Below, in pieces: positions 31,301-41,039 of a stretch of DNA of 64,000 nt. This DNA comes from Actinomycetota bacterium (lineage in GTDB: Bacteria > Actinomycetota > Acidimicrobiia > Acidimicrobiales > JAJPHE01), in contig DAHUYE010000067.1 of NCBI GenBank assembly GCA_027315345.1, positions 62,001 through 126,000 of the forward strand, written 5' to 3'. The translations under genes were made by a program, and so were the position numbers. The notes beneath the pieces were generated by a model. The model was not told where the DNA came from. It worked only from the letters and a program-made list of their open reading frames with translations, and made no database searches. Position 1 is the stretch's first letter, and every line of letters starts with the position of its first letter.

Positions 31301-31386
31301 GCCCGGGTGGCGTAACTGGCAGCCGCGGGGGGCTTAAACCCCCCTGATCCGAGAGGGTCGTGCGGGTTCGATCCCCGCCCCGGGCA
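31301..31386 (+). tRNA. tRNA-Leu (anticodon TAA)
   Basis: Class II tRNA of 86 nt. The acceptor stem GCCCGGG (31301-31307) pairs with CCCGGGC (31379-31385). D stem is GCG/CGC, the anticodon stem is five G-C pairs around CTTAAAC with anticodon TAA at 31335-31337. The long variable arm has a stem GATCC/GGGTC with loop GAGA, and the T arm is GCGGG-TTCGATC-CCCGC. The discriminator is A31386 and CCA is not encoded (ACCT follows). Confidence 0.96.
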
Positions 31387-31792
31387 CCTGAAAGACCAGG
31401 TCAAGCACTCAGGCCGGGTCCGCGCCGAGCTGCTGATCTCGGCCGGAGGGACTCCGCCGCCGCTCGGCCACTGTGGCCGAGCTCGGACGGTGTTCGATTA
31501 TCGGCATGGCCTCCCCCCGGAACCAGCTGTCAGAGCCGTGGCCATGGACACCGCCAGGACATGGCCGAGCGTCGTCGCGCATCTTGCGCCGCTCCTCGCC
31601 GGCGTCAAGGCCAAGCCCCCTGGGGTGACCTTCGGTCAGCCTTGACCCCGGCCGCCTAAGGTTCACGACCAGTGGCGCCTGGTGAGGCAGATTCCTACGG
31701 TGATGTTGTCGTAGTCGCGCACGCTCCCGGCGTGATGGCGACTCCCGCGACAGGTAGTCGGCCTCCCACGATCGAACCGTCATTAGCAAAGC
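31387..31792. other. Gene-poor stretch downstream of tRNA-Leu
   Basis: No conserved protein was recognised here on either strand; open frames are short and lack family motifs. A perfect 9-bp hairpin, GCTCGGCCA-CTG-TGGCCGAGC (31462-31482), has no T-tract but could end the tRNA transcript. No copy of the tRNA 3' end was found nearby. Confidence 0.5.
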
Positions 31793-31798
31793 TAAGCT
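31793..31798 (+). promoter_or_regulatory. Leaderless-type -10 box
   Basis: TAAGCT is followed by exactly 6 nt (CGCTTC) and ATG 31805. There is no ribosome-binding site, so the message is probably leaderless. Confidence 0.5.
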
Positions 31799-31804
31799 CG
31801 CTTC

Positions 31805-31981
31805 ATGGGCGCTCGAGCCGCCGTCGTGGTCTACGTGTTGGCGATGGTGGCGGTCGTTGTCGGAGTGGACATTCTGTTCTTCCGGCAGCACGCCTGGGCT
31901 CGGCTGATCGCCAACATCGGGATTGTCCTGGTGTTCGGCGCCTTCTACTGGCGGTTCCAGTCCGCCTTCGGCAGGAAGTAG
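31805..31981 (+). CDS. Small two-helix membrane protein (58 aa)
   Basis: Short gene of 58 codons plus TAG. The product has a hydrophobic helix (about 5-26), a short basic loop (RQHAWAR near 27-33), a second helix (about 34-48) and a basic end (FGRK). Codon use resembles neighbouring genes and the start follows a well-placed TAAGCT box. I have a faint recollection of similar small actinobacterial proteins but no function. It lies alone between tRNA-Leu and a decayed oxidoreductase fragment. Confidence 0.7.
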   Translation: MGARAAVVVYVLAMVAVVVGVDILFFRQHAWARLIANIGIVLVFGAFYWRFQSAFGRK

Positions 31982-32050
31982 GTCTGTCGGGCGCCCCGGC
32001 GCCGGCCGACGATTGAACCCTCCGGCTGCATCTGAGGACGGCCAGAGGAG

Positions 32051-32122
32051 AAGGGCTCGTCCCGCCGCCAAACCCAGCAGGCCGCCGCCGATGACCACCA
32101 CCTCCCGATGCTCCGGGCTCAG
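32051..32122 (-). pseudogene. Remnant of an FAD-dependent oxidoreductase N-terminus
   Basis: On the minus strand the frame from 32122 reads SPEHREVVVIGGGLLGLAAGRA, in which VVIGGGLLGLAAG is a clear FAD/NAD-binding beta-alpha-beta start. After about 24 codons the similarity stops and the frame turns into low-complexity sequence that runs antisense to the small membrane protein gene. It begins 14 nt after the VOC gene stop, so it was probably the next gene of that unit before deletion. Confidence 0.5.
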
Positions 32123-32136
32123 CCGGCGCCGAGCAT

Positions 32137-32553
32137 TTAGAGAAACCCGTCCTCCAACCGGCGGCTGGAATCTGCCGGGCTCATGATGCCGACCGGATTC
32201 CCATCCGGGTCCTCGACCACCGCGTAACGGGCGCCCCAGAACGCATCGTAGGGCTCCTGCTGACTCCGGTACCCGGCGCCCGTCAGCTCGGCGTGGATCT
32301 CGTCCACCCGCCCTCGACTCTCCACCTTGAAGCCGATGACGGCTCGGCCGCCGGCCCATCCCTTGTTCCAGTGGCGGGCGAATTCTTCGCTGTCGAGGTC
32401 AAGGTCCACCCCCGCGGCCTCGGCGGAACGGTGATGACCCTGCCAGGCGGACTCGGTGTCAGGGATGGACAGCCCGAGGCGCCGGTAGAAGGCCACCGAT
32501 GCCTCCATGTCGGCCACAACCAGGTTGACCTGGTCGATCTGTGGATCAGCCAT
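32137..32553 (-). CDS. VOC (glyoxalase/bleomycin-resistance) family protein
   Basis: The 138-residue protein has the two beta-alpha-beta-beta-beta halves of the vicinal-oxygen-chelate fold: VNLVVADMEASVAFYRRLG near 9-27 and the closing AVVEDPDGNPVGIMSP near 110-125, which contains a metal-ligand Glu/Asp. The substrate is unknown. GGAGG lies 9 nt before ATG 32553, and TAGCGT on the minus strand (32591-32596) is a possible -10 box. Confidence 0.9.
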   Translation of the reverse strand: MADPQIDQVNLVVADMEASVAFYRRLGLSIPDTESAWQGHHRSAEAAGVDLDLDSEEFARHWNKGWAGGRAVIGFKVESRGRVDEIHAELTGAGYRSQQEPYDAFWGARYAVVEDPDGNPVGIMSPADSSRRLEDGFL

Positions 32554-32779
32554 CTGTGGACCTCCGGTTCCATGGGCGGCCGCCGCCTGGACACGCTAAA
32601 TCAATGCCGGGCGACCGGGCAGAAATCAGAAGAGGCCGAGGCGAGGGCAGGAGGCGATGCCGAGGGCCAGGCAATGGATGTCATGGTGATCAGCCAGGCC
32701 AGCCGCTGGTCATCGGTCTCGACCCGGCGCCGGACCAGCGACTGGAAGCCGGGTCCGACCCGCCCCGGGGAGCCGGCCT
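32554..32779. other. Intergenic stretch upstream of the VOC gene
   Basis: These 226 bp contain the ribosome-binding site and the probable -10 box of the VOC gene close to position 32590. No coding region or clear terminator was recognised in the remainder. Confidence 0.4.
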
Positions 32780-34540
32780 CTAGTCCTCCGTTTCCCTGCC
32801 CCGGTGCCAGTCCCGCCACACCAGGCGGTGGATGGGGACCCACTGGGGGATATCCCGTAACCCAGGCAGGAACGGGATCCCCAGCAGCAGGAGGGTGGCG
32901 GCCCCGGTGAGGTAGACGGCTATGAGGTCGACATTGGCCGAGGTCTTGAAGCCGGGGAGCTGATACCACAGCTGATAGAGCCATAGCCAGGGTTGGCCCG
33001 GATACGAGCCGGTCTCGTTCATCACGCCCCACTGGGAACCGAGCAGATGGTCAGCCTGAGCCTGCGCGGCAAAGTAACTGCCATCTTCGATGAATAGGAG
33101 TGGCTTGGTGAAGTCGGTGCCATAGAAAGGCCGCTGGGAGACCAGGTCGGCGTCGAGGGCGCCGGAGCGGGCCAGGGATAACTCGGCCGCTACCATCACC
33201 GGGACCGGTCCGTCGTTGGCAGCGGGTACAGAGGGGTTTCCGCCCGTGAAGCGCACCGATCCCAACGCTTTGATGTAGGCGGCATCCCAAGCGACCTGGA
33301 CGGAGGCTGCGGCTGCCTGATAGCGGGTCAGAGCCAGGGCCAGCGTCGGGGTGGTGGCCGAAAGAGCGGACAGGGGACCGATGACGAAGGTGACCGGGGC
33401 ATCGATCTGACGGCGGATGCCGGCCAGGGTCTGCCAGGAGACCACCAGCCGCTGAACGTTCTTCGACCCGTTGCTGTACGGCGGACCGTATTGGGCGGTC
33501 TCGGTGGTACCGGCCAGTTCATTGGCGGCGGTGACCATGAAGTCCGCCGGTGCGGCCGTCGCCCAGGTCTGGACGGTCACGGATGGGTCGTTCGGGGAGG
33601 AGAGCAGGGAGGCCAGCCCCACCACCAGCACCAGCACCACCAGGCCGGCCGCCGCCCCTTCCTTGATGATGTCGTAGCGCCGGGTCGGGCCCCGCCAGCT
33701 GCCGGCGGCGCCGGCTTCGAGCGCCCGGTGGCGCTGGCGCCGCTCGGGCAGCGGGGGTACCACGCCGCGGATCCGGACCAGGAGGATGTGGATGGCGACC
33801 ACCATCACCAGGGCCAAGGGCACCAGGACGATGTGCCACATGAGCATCTGGCCGAAGTTCAGGAGGTTGAACCAGGCCCCGGCCCCGGTGGCGTTGATGG
33901 CGTCCTTGCCATTGGTGGCTATCCACTGGGAATCGAAGTTCTCCTGAGAGAGATAGCCGGTGAAGCACTCCACCACGGAGACAAGGAAGGCGATGACCCC
34001 GGTCATCCAGGTGGCGACCCGGTGCCCGCGCCAGGCCGCCATCCAGAACTTGCCCCAGAGGTGGATGACCAGCAGGGCCATGAACAACTCCACGCTCCAC
34101 AGGTGCAGGCTGTTGAAGAAGTGCCCGACCGGATCGGTGTGCCACCAGTCGGGCCCGCCCAGGGCCAGAGCGAAACCCGAGGCTATGGCAATGACCAGCG
34201 CCGTCAGGCTGGCCACGCCGAAGACGTAGATCCATGACCTCACATAGGCGGGCTGGCGGTCGGGCAAGAGACGGTCGGGGGGGAGGGCAGCGACCAGGCG
34301 GCGCCGGAGGCGACCGGTCCAGGCCCGGTCCGCCGCCTCAGGGGGCTCCGGCGCTGCCGGCGGCGTCTCGACCGGCGGCAGGCCCGGGGAAGTCTCGTCC
34401 CGCCCGCCCGGAAACGGGAGGAAGAGGGCCAAGCCGAAGATGACGATCATGACCGCCACCAGAATCAGGTTGGCCAGAGAGATGGTCAGGACCGACCAGT
34501 GCAGGTAGGTCCCGGGGTGATTGAGATCGATGGCTGCCAT
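32780..34540 (-). CDS. Cytochrome b6-like membrane protein with long C-terminal domain
   Basis: The 586-residue protein has an N-terminal membrane helix (about 17-42), then a cytochrome b/b6 N-terminal domain (about 95-262). Haem ligands are His146 and His160 on one helix and His236 and His251 on another; the 14- and 15-residue spacings match cytochrome b6. A further membrane helix near 300 is followed by a domain of about 220 residues of unknown type, and a last helix near 545. No Rieske protein, cytochrome c1 or subunit IV gene is adjacent. ATG 34540 has GGAG 5 nt upstream. It may be the b-subunit of a small quinone oxidoreductase; the partner is unknown. Confidence 0.85.
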   Translation of the reverse strand: MAAIDLNHPGTYLHWSVLTISLANLILVAVMIVIFGLALFLPFPGGRDETSPGLPPVETPPAAPEPPEAADRAWTGRLRRRLVAALPPDRLLPDRQPAYVRSWIYVFGVASLTALVIAIASGFALALGGPDWWHTDPVGHFFNSLHLWSVELFMALLVIHLWGKFWMAAWRGHRVATWMTGVIAFLVSVVECFTGYLSQENFDSQWIATNGKDAINATGAGAWFNLLNFGQMLMWHIVLVPLALVMVVAIHILLVRIRGVVPPLPERRQRHRALEAGAAGSWRGPTRRYDIIKEGAAAGLVVLVLVVGLASLLSSPNDPSVTVQTWATAAPADFMVTAANELAGTTETAQYGPPYSNGSKNVQRLVVSWQTLAGIRRQIDAPVTFVIGPLSALSATTPTLALALTRYQAAAASVQVAWDAAYIKALGSVRFTGGNPSVPAANDGPVPVMVAAELSLARSGALDADLVSQRPFYGTDFTKPLLFIEDGSYFAAQAQADHLLGSQWGVMNETGSYPGQPWLWLYQLWYQLPGFKTSANVDLIAVYLTGAATLLLLGIPFLPGLRDIPQWVPIHRLVWRDWHRGRETED

Positions 34541-34642
34541 TGGACTCCAATGTGCGGTCCGAAGGTAGGTCACCACTAGGGCCGAAGGTCCCAAATCCCA
34601 TCCGGGACCCGGCTTGAGAGCCCCGGAGAGCCCAACCAGGGA

Positions 34643-35428
34643 CTAGACGACCCACCGGCGCCGGCCGGTGGCGGGCAGCAGCCGCCCGAACTCGAGACCG
34701 GGAAAGTGGGCGGCGGCCACCGGGATATCGCTGCCCTCCAGCTCACGGTTGAGGGCCACCCGGGTCCGTCGGGCCAGTTCGGGGTCCACGTCGAACATGG
34801 CCTGCCACTCGTCATCGACCAACTCGATCGGGCAGTGGACGACGTCCCCGAGAAGCATGGCCCGCTCGGCCCCATCCGACACCACCATCACGGTGCTGCC
34901 CGGGGTGTGCCCGGGCGCCTCCAGCGTGTCCAGACCGGCCAGTAGGGGACCGGACCCGCTCCACTGCTCGAACCGGTCGGCGATGGGAGCCAGTAGTTCG
35001 GCCTCCTGCTCCGGGTGATCGACCATGAAGTGCGACCAGTCGGCCGCTGCGCACCGGTATGTAGCCCGGGGGAATACAGCCGCTCCGTCCGGATGACGGG
35101 CCCACCCGATGTGATCGAAGTGGAGATGGGTGAAGACGACGTCGGTGACCTGTTCGGGCTCTACCTCCAGCCGGCGCAGCTGGTCCAGGAAAGCTCCTCC
35201 GTCGATGCCCAGGAAGGAGCGGGGTCCCAGGCCGAGGTCGACCAGCGTCACGTGATCGGCGCCCCGCACGAGGAAGCCCCCCATGGAAAATCCCAGAAGG
35301 CCATCAGCGTCCAGGAGGTCCTGGTGGGGTTCCCACTGTTCGGGCGTGGTGCCCCGGAACGCCCGGGTGGGCTGGAAGCGGCCCGCCCCGTCGATGACCG
35401 GGTCGATCCGGAGGCGGCCCACTTGCAC
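34643..35428 (-). CDS. MBL-fold metallohydrolase
   Basis: Metallo-beta-lactamase-fold hydrolase, 261 residues. The zinc motif HLHFDH (HxHxDH) lies near 101-106, with later ligands His in APGHTPGS near 171 and Asp in LLGDVVH near 192. It resembles lactonase-type or N-acyl-homoserine-lactonase-like members, but the substrate cannot be assigned. GTG 35428 is supported by TAGGCT exactly 6 nt upstream. It is divergent from the secreted-protein gene. Confidence 0.92.
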   Translation of the reverse strand: MQVGRLRIDPVIDGAGRFQPTRAFRGTTPEQWEPHQDLLDADGLLGFSMGGFLVRGADHVTLVDLGLGPRSFLGIDGGAFLDQLRRLEVEPEQVTDVVFTHLHFDHIGWARHPDGAAVFPRATYRCAAADWSHFMVDHPEQEAELLAPIADRFEQWSGSGPLLAGLDTLEAPGHTPGSTVMVVSDGAERAMLLGDVVHCPIELVDDEWQAMFDVDPELARRTRVALNRELEGSDIPVAAAHFPGLEFGRLLPATGRRRWVV

Positions 35429-35434
35429 GCCCGG

Positions 35435-35440
35435 AGCCTA
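35435..35440 (-). promoter_or_regulatory. Leaderless-type -10 box of the MBL gene
   Basis: On the minus strand TAGGCT is followed by CCGGGC (6 nt) and GTG 35428, with no ribosome-binding site. The same hexamer TAGGCT precedes the aminotransferase gene at 25338. Confidence 0.5.
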
Positions 35441-35563
35441 TCCAGGTGCCCCGAATCAGGGCTGGAGGGCCCCTCCGCAGGAACCGGCGGCCGTCACGGC
35501 GAATCTCAGTTATCGAGCAGCCAGGGGGCCCGAGGTGGTCCCGCGCCCACCGTGGAGGACAGA

Positions 35564-37099
35564 GTGCACCGAAATATCCGCCGGAAGACAGCCGTGGTGG
35601 CACTGGGGGTGGCTATCGCCCTCGGCACCAGCCTGTCCCTGGCCAAGGTGGCTCTGGCCGTCAGTGCCGGGCCCTACTCGCCCCCCCAGCAGGACTGCCC
35701 CTGGTACGCCAGCGGCTGGAACAGCCCTCAGAATCAGACCTACCCGGGCTGCCACAACACCCAGGTAAGCGTGGAGAGCGGTGGGACTACCAACGGTAAT
35801 CCCAACAACGGCTGGAACAACTCGCCCAATGGGAACGGCGGCAATGGCAAAGCCAACACCACCTGGGTGCAGTGGGGCAACGATCAGGCCGCCAACGACA
35901 ACAACTCCCAGGGCACGCCCACCTTCTACAGCCTGGGTGAGCCGGGTCAGAGCGCTTCGCCCCATGCCGGCTGTTTGGCTTTCAACACCGACGGCACCAA
36001 GGGTGGCTCCGTTCCGGAGCCGGCTCAGACCAATCCCAACGGGTCGGCCCCGGGCGGGAAGAACACCCAGCCCCAGAGCGCCAAGTCGTCCCACACCAAT
36101 CAGACCTATGGCTGTGGGAACAATCCCAACGGCACCGGATTCGACCTGAACTACAACTACTACCCGCTGGTGTGCCCCTTGCTCACCGACGCCGGGATTT
36201 CCTCCCTCGAGTGTGAGACCTACAAGGGTGACGACACCGACTCCAAGGCCGGAACCCCCCAGGTCAAGGACGCGGTGCAACTCCAGCTCGATCACGGCGG
36301 CCAGCAGAACCTGACCCAGATCACCACCCAGGGTGCACTCGTGTACTTCGGGATGGACGACAACTCCGATAACGGTGAGCACGACGGACAAGGTCCCGGC
36401 ACGTCCAAGCAGACGGCCGGGAGTGTCAATGGCTCCTCCGACGGCGGCGCCATCATGGTGGCGTTCACTCCTCAGAGCGCCGGATCGACCCCCAGCCTGA
36501 CCCACCCGGAAGGCCTGCTCAACGCATCCACCGGATTCTGCGCCGACGGTAACTGTGGCGATCTCACCACCCAGCAGGAGACCGTCTACTACGGCTGTGG
36601 CGCCAACACCGGTGAGAACAAGGCCGCCGATCGGTGCCCGAAGTCCAAGAAGGGCTCCCAGCGCGACGCCGCCAACTACGCGGGCAAGCAGTGGGACCCG
36701 TACAACTGCAGCAGCGGCGGGTCCCAGACCCAGCCCAAGAACCAGCCCCAGCCGGACAGTCCCTCCCAGTGCGACACCTCCTCGTCCAATACCTCTCCCA
36801 GTGGCAGCAAGAACCCCAAGGGGGGAGAGGACTACTGGCGCCAGCAGGAGGCCAGCCAGGTCAACGCCGAGCCCGGCTTCCAGTTCTACGAGGATCCCGA
36901 CGCCGAGGGCTCCCCGGCCGCTCCCCTCTACCCGAACCCGGCTGTCTATGTCGGCACCTGCGGCGTCATCCTCGGCGGGGGCGGACTGAGCAGCGCCGGG
37001 GATCCCACCGGGACCCTTCCCAACCGGAGCTTCGGGCTTCCACCGGGGACGCCCTTCGTCAACAGCGCCGGCCAGATCGTCATCAGCACCGGTTGTTAA
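35564..37099 (+). CDS. Secreted Asn/Gly/Ser/Thr-rich protein of unknown function
   Basis: The 511-residue product starts with a signal peptide: basic MHRNIRRK, a hydrophobic core and an AxA-type end (ALAVSA, about 30-35). The mature part is rich in Asn, Gly, Gln, Ser and Thr and has roughly 14 scattered cysteines, suggesting a disulfide-bonded exported protein. There is no membrane anchor, LPxTG or known catalytic motif. Its codon and amino-acid use differ from the Ala/Gly/Arg/Val-rich neighbours. GTG 35564 follows GGAGGA at 35554-35559. It is a single-gene unit divergent from the MBL hydrolase and convergent with guaB. I do not recognise the family. Confidence 0.85.
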   Translation: MHRNIRRKTAVVALGVAIALGTSLSLAKVALAVSAGPYSPPQQDCPWYASGWNSPQNQTYPGCHNTQVSVESGGTTNGNPNNGWNNSPNGNGGNGKANTTWVQWGNDQAANDNNSQGTPTFYSLGEPGQSASPHAGCLAFNTDGTKGGSVPEPAQTNPNGSAPGGKNTQPQSAKSSHTNQTYGCGNNPNGTGFDLNYNYYPLVCPLLTDAGISSLECETYKGDDTDSKAGTPQVKDAVQLQLDHGGQQNLTQITTQGALVYFGMDDNSDNGEHDGQGPGTSKQTAGSVNGSSDGGAIMVAFTPQSAGSTPSLTHPEGLLNASTGFCADGNCGDLTTQQETVYYGCGANTGENKAADRCPKSKKGSQRDAANYAGKQWDPYNCSSGGSQTQPKNQPQPDSPSQCDTSSSNTSPSGSKNPKGGEDYWRQQEASQVNAEPGFQFYEDPDAEGSPAAPLYPNPAVYVGTCGVILGGGGLSSAGDPTGTLPNRSFGLPPGTPFVNSAGQIVISTGC

Positions 37100-37142
37100 G
37101 CGCCGGCCGGGCAGCCGGGCGTGCCACTCGGTGCGGGACCGG

Positions 37143-38648
<1,506 letters not shown>

Positions 38649-39509
38649 TCATTCTACGGCCGGCGGGGGGCCCGGCCGCGCACCCCCGGGGCCGGCCGGC
38701 ATCCGCGCCGCCGCCAGCTGGCTGGCCTGGGCCACCAGCCGGCCCGAGTTGTCCCAGACCTCGCACAACTCGTCCAGGAGGCCATCCTGGACCAGGCGGG
38801 AGCGGACCCGGATCCGCAGCGGCCCAGGAGAGGGGATGGCCCGGATGTACACGGTCAGCTGCAGGGTGGGGATCCAACCGGCCAGTCCCAGTCCCCAGGC
38901 GGCCGGGGGCAAGCCGTCGGCGGCCAGCAGCAGGCTGAATACGTCCGGCCCGGAGCCGTCGCGCAGGGACCACTCGGCCCTGATCTCGGCCGGCAACTCC
39001 GGTGCGGTCTCGGGCCCGCCCAGGCTCCTCGGGTCATAGGCGTGTTCCATGGTGAGATGCATCGACGCCGGCCGATCGGGGTCCCGTTCGAGGGGCACCG
39101 GCGCCTCCATGTGGAACTGGGACTCCCGGGTCCAGTACGGCTCCGCCCCGGCTCGGAGCAGGCCGATGACGAAAAGGCACTGAACCCGTACGGCCCCCTC
39201 CTGGATCAGCCGGGCCTGGACCTGGGTCGCAGTGCGGCCGCCCCGGAGGATCTCGACCTCGAGTTCAGCCGGGCCCAGGGCGGGCGCCGACAGGTACTGG
39301 GCGGTGGCCGCCACCGGGTGGCGGTGCTCGGACCCGGACTGCTCCACCGCCGCCACCGCCGCCCGGCCCAGCAGGGCGAGGAGGTAGCCGCCATTGGGCC
39401 GGCTGCCGTCGATGGTCATCTCGGGCACCAGTTGGGCCAGGTAGCCGCCTCCCGAGCGGGGCTCGATGGCGGTCAGTCGATCGAAGCTGGTCACGGCCAT
39501 GATGGACAT
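38649..39509 (-). CDS. Thioesterase family protein (double hot-dog acyl-CoA thioesterase type)
   Basis: The 286-residue protein has the length and layout of TesB-like double hot-dog thioesterases: first half with RPNGGYLLALLGRAA near 37-51 and HPVAATAQYLSAPALGPAELEVEILRGGR around 63-91, second half with WIPTLQLTVYIRA near 217-229. Expected activity is hydrolysis of acyl-CoA; chain length is unknown. ATG 39509 or 39500 could be the start. It sits directly upstream of guaB, a pairing with no obvious metabolic reason. Confidence 0.85.
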   Translation of the reverse strand: MSIMAVTSFDRLTAIEPRSGGGYLAQLVPEMTIDGSRPNGGYLLALLGRAAVAAVEQSGSEHRHPVAATAQYLSAPALGPAELEVEILRGGRTATQVQARLIQEGAVRVQCLFVIGLLRAGAEPYWTRESQFHMEAPVPLERDPDRPASMHLTMEHAYDPRSLGGPETAPELPAEIRAEWSLRDGSGPDVFSLLLAADGLPPAAWGLGLAGWIPTLQLTVYIRAIPSPGPLRIRVRSRLVQDGLLDELCEVWDNSGRLVAQASQLAAARMPAGPGGARPGPPPAVE

Positions 39510-39669
39510 CCTGGCCGATCGGTGGAACCGGTCGATCCGGTCCAGGCCATTGAACGTCTAGTCATTCGGACCTACCCTGCGATGCCTAGCTCCGGGGGGC
39601 CATTGACCGCGTGCCAACTGGGGCGTATCAAGTCAACTGCCCGACTTATCCGCCTGACCGGTGCGAGGG

Positions 39670-40962
39670 ATGACCCGAACCGAAAGCCTGACGGAGCCAT
39701 TGGATACCAGCCCCGACGCTGAAAGCCGTTGGTCCGGACCTGATCCGGCTATCGACGGCATCGACGGACATGACCCGGACCGGGCCGGAACCGGTGGGCA
39801 TGACCCGGACCGGGCCGCGCCGCCTGCCAATGCGGGACCCATCGCCCGGCGGGTGGCCGCCGCCCGGCGGACCATTGTTGAGCCCACAGCCGGCCCGGAT
39901 GCCCGCCAGGAGGCCGCCCTGGTCCTGGTTGAGCATGTGGACCGGCTGGAGGCCATGCTCAGACACACCAAGGACATGATCACCGTCCTGGACGAGAACG
40001 GGCTGGTGATGTTCTCCAACGCCGCGGCCGGGAGACTCACCGGACACGGGGAGGAGGCCAATACCAGGAATGCCCTGGACTTCATCCACCCCGATGACGC
40101 CCAGGCCGCCGCCGAGACCTTCGACCGCTGCGTGGATAAGCCCGGCTCCTTCGCCAGTTCCGAGATCCGCATCCGCCACGCCGATGACAGCTGGCACTAC
40201 GTGGACGCCTACGCCGAGAACTGTCTGGACGGGCCCGTGACCGGAGTGGTGGTCTCCATGCGGGATGTGTGTGACCGCCGGGCCGGACAGGAGACTTTGC
40301 AGAAGGCCAATGACGCCATGCTGTCCTTCGTGGCCGTCGCCTCGCATGACCTGCGCTCCCCGGTGGCGGTCATCCGGGGGCTGGCCGGCACCCTGGCGTC
40401 GGACTGGTCGGCGCTGCCCGACAGCGAGAGGCTCGACATCGCCCAGATGGTGGCCCGGGCCTCGGAGCGCATGGGCCGGCTGGTGGAGAACCTCCTCATG
40501 ATCTCCCGTCTCGACTCCGGGGTCTCGGCCGGGCGGCCCCGGCCGGTTCCACTCCGGGACGCCATCGACCTGGCCGTCCGGCACATGGAGGACCGGGACT
40601 CGGTCCGGGTCAGGGTGCCGGACGAGGTAGTGGTCATGGTCGACCCTGAGCATCTGGAGCGGATGCTCACCAACTACCTCCACAACGCCGTCAACCACGG
40701 GCGGGCTCCGGTCAGGGTCGAGGCGACCCGGGCCGGGGCCCTGGTGGAACTCCGCGTGATCGACAGTGGCGCCGGTGTACCCGAGGAGTTCGTGCCCCGG
40801 CTGTTCGAACGCTTCTTCCGGGCCGATGCCCAGGAGGTCCGGGGCACCGGCCTGGGCCTGTCGATCGTGAGGGATCTGGCCCGGGCCGCCGGAGGGGATG
40901 CGTGGTACGAACCCGGCCAGGGTGGCGGCTGCTTCGCCCTGTCTCTGCCTGACGCCCAGTAG
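39670..40962 (+). CDS. PAS-domain sensor histidine kinase (orphan)
   Basis: Cytoplasmic two-component sensor, 430 residues from ATG 39670 (GTG 39661 is possible). The N-terminus is low-complexity with a duplicated GHDPDRA at 33 and 43. A PAS domain (about 95-205) is followed by the DHp helix with His226 in ASHDLRSP and the ATPase domain with NYLHNAVNHG, DSGAGVPEE and GTGLGLSIV. No membrane helix is seen. No response regulator gene is nearby, so its partner is encoded elsewhere. Confidence 0.9.
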   Translation: MTRTESLTEPLDTSPDAESRWSGPDPAIDGIDGHDPDRAGTGGHDPDRAAPPANAGPIARRVAAARRTIVEPTAGPDARQEAALVLVEHVDRLEAMLRHTKDMITVLDENGLVMFSNAAAGRLTGHGEEANTRNALDFIHPDDAQAAAETFDRCVDKPGSFASSEIRIRHADDSWHYVDAYAENCLDGPVTGVVVSMRDVCDRRAGQETLQKANDAMLSFVAVASHDLRSPVAVIRGLAGTLASDWSALPDSERLDIAQMVARASERMGRLVENLLMISRLDSGVSAGRPRPVPLRDAIDLAVRHMEDRDSVRVRVPDEVVVMVDPEHLERMLTNYLHNAVNHGRAPVRVEATRAGALVELRVIDSGAGVPEEFVPRLFERFFRADAQEVRGTGLGLSIVRDLARAAGGDAWYEPGQGGGCFALSLPDAQ

Positions 40963-40998
40963 GCCCCCAGGCTCTTAGGGGGTAACGGCGGGACCGGT

Positions 40999-41035
40999 GT
41001 GGGAGGCGGACGCGTCGGGCGCGCCCGCCTCCCAC
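40999..41035. terminator. Strong bidirectional hairpin terminator
   Basis: GTGGGAGGCGG (40999-41009) pairs perfectly with CCGCCTCCCAC (41025-41035), and CGCG/CGCG inside the loop extends the stem. It lies between the convergent histidine-kinase and SCP2 genes, 5 nt from the SCP2 stop. There is no T-tract on either side, as is common in GC-rich actinobacteria. Confidence 0.75.
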
Positions 41036-41039
41036 CGGA

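Noticed and set aside
31301-31386. Attachment site at the tRNA-Leu 3' end
   Set aside because: I did not find a second copy of the tRNA 3' end or an integrase in the window.
31360-31659. Open frame starting inside tRNA-Leu
   Set aside because: It begins within a certain tRNA gene and encodes an Arg/Pro-rich sequence without homology features.
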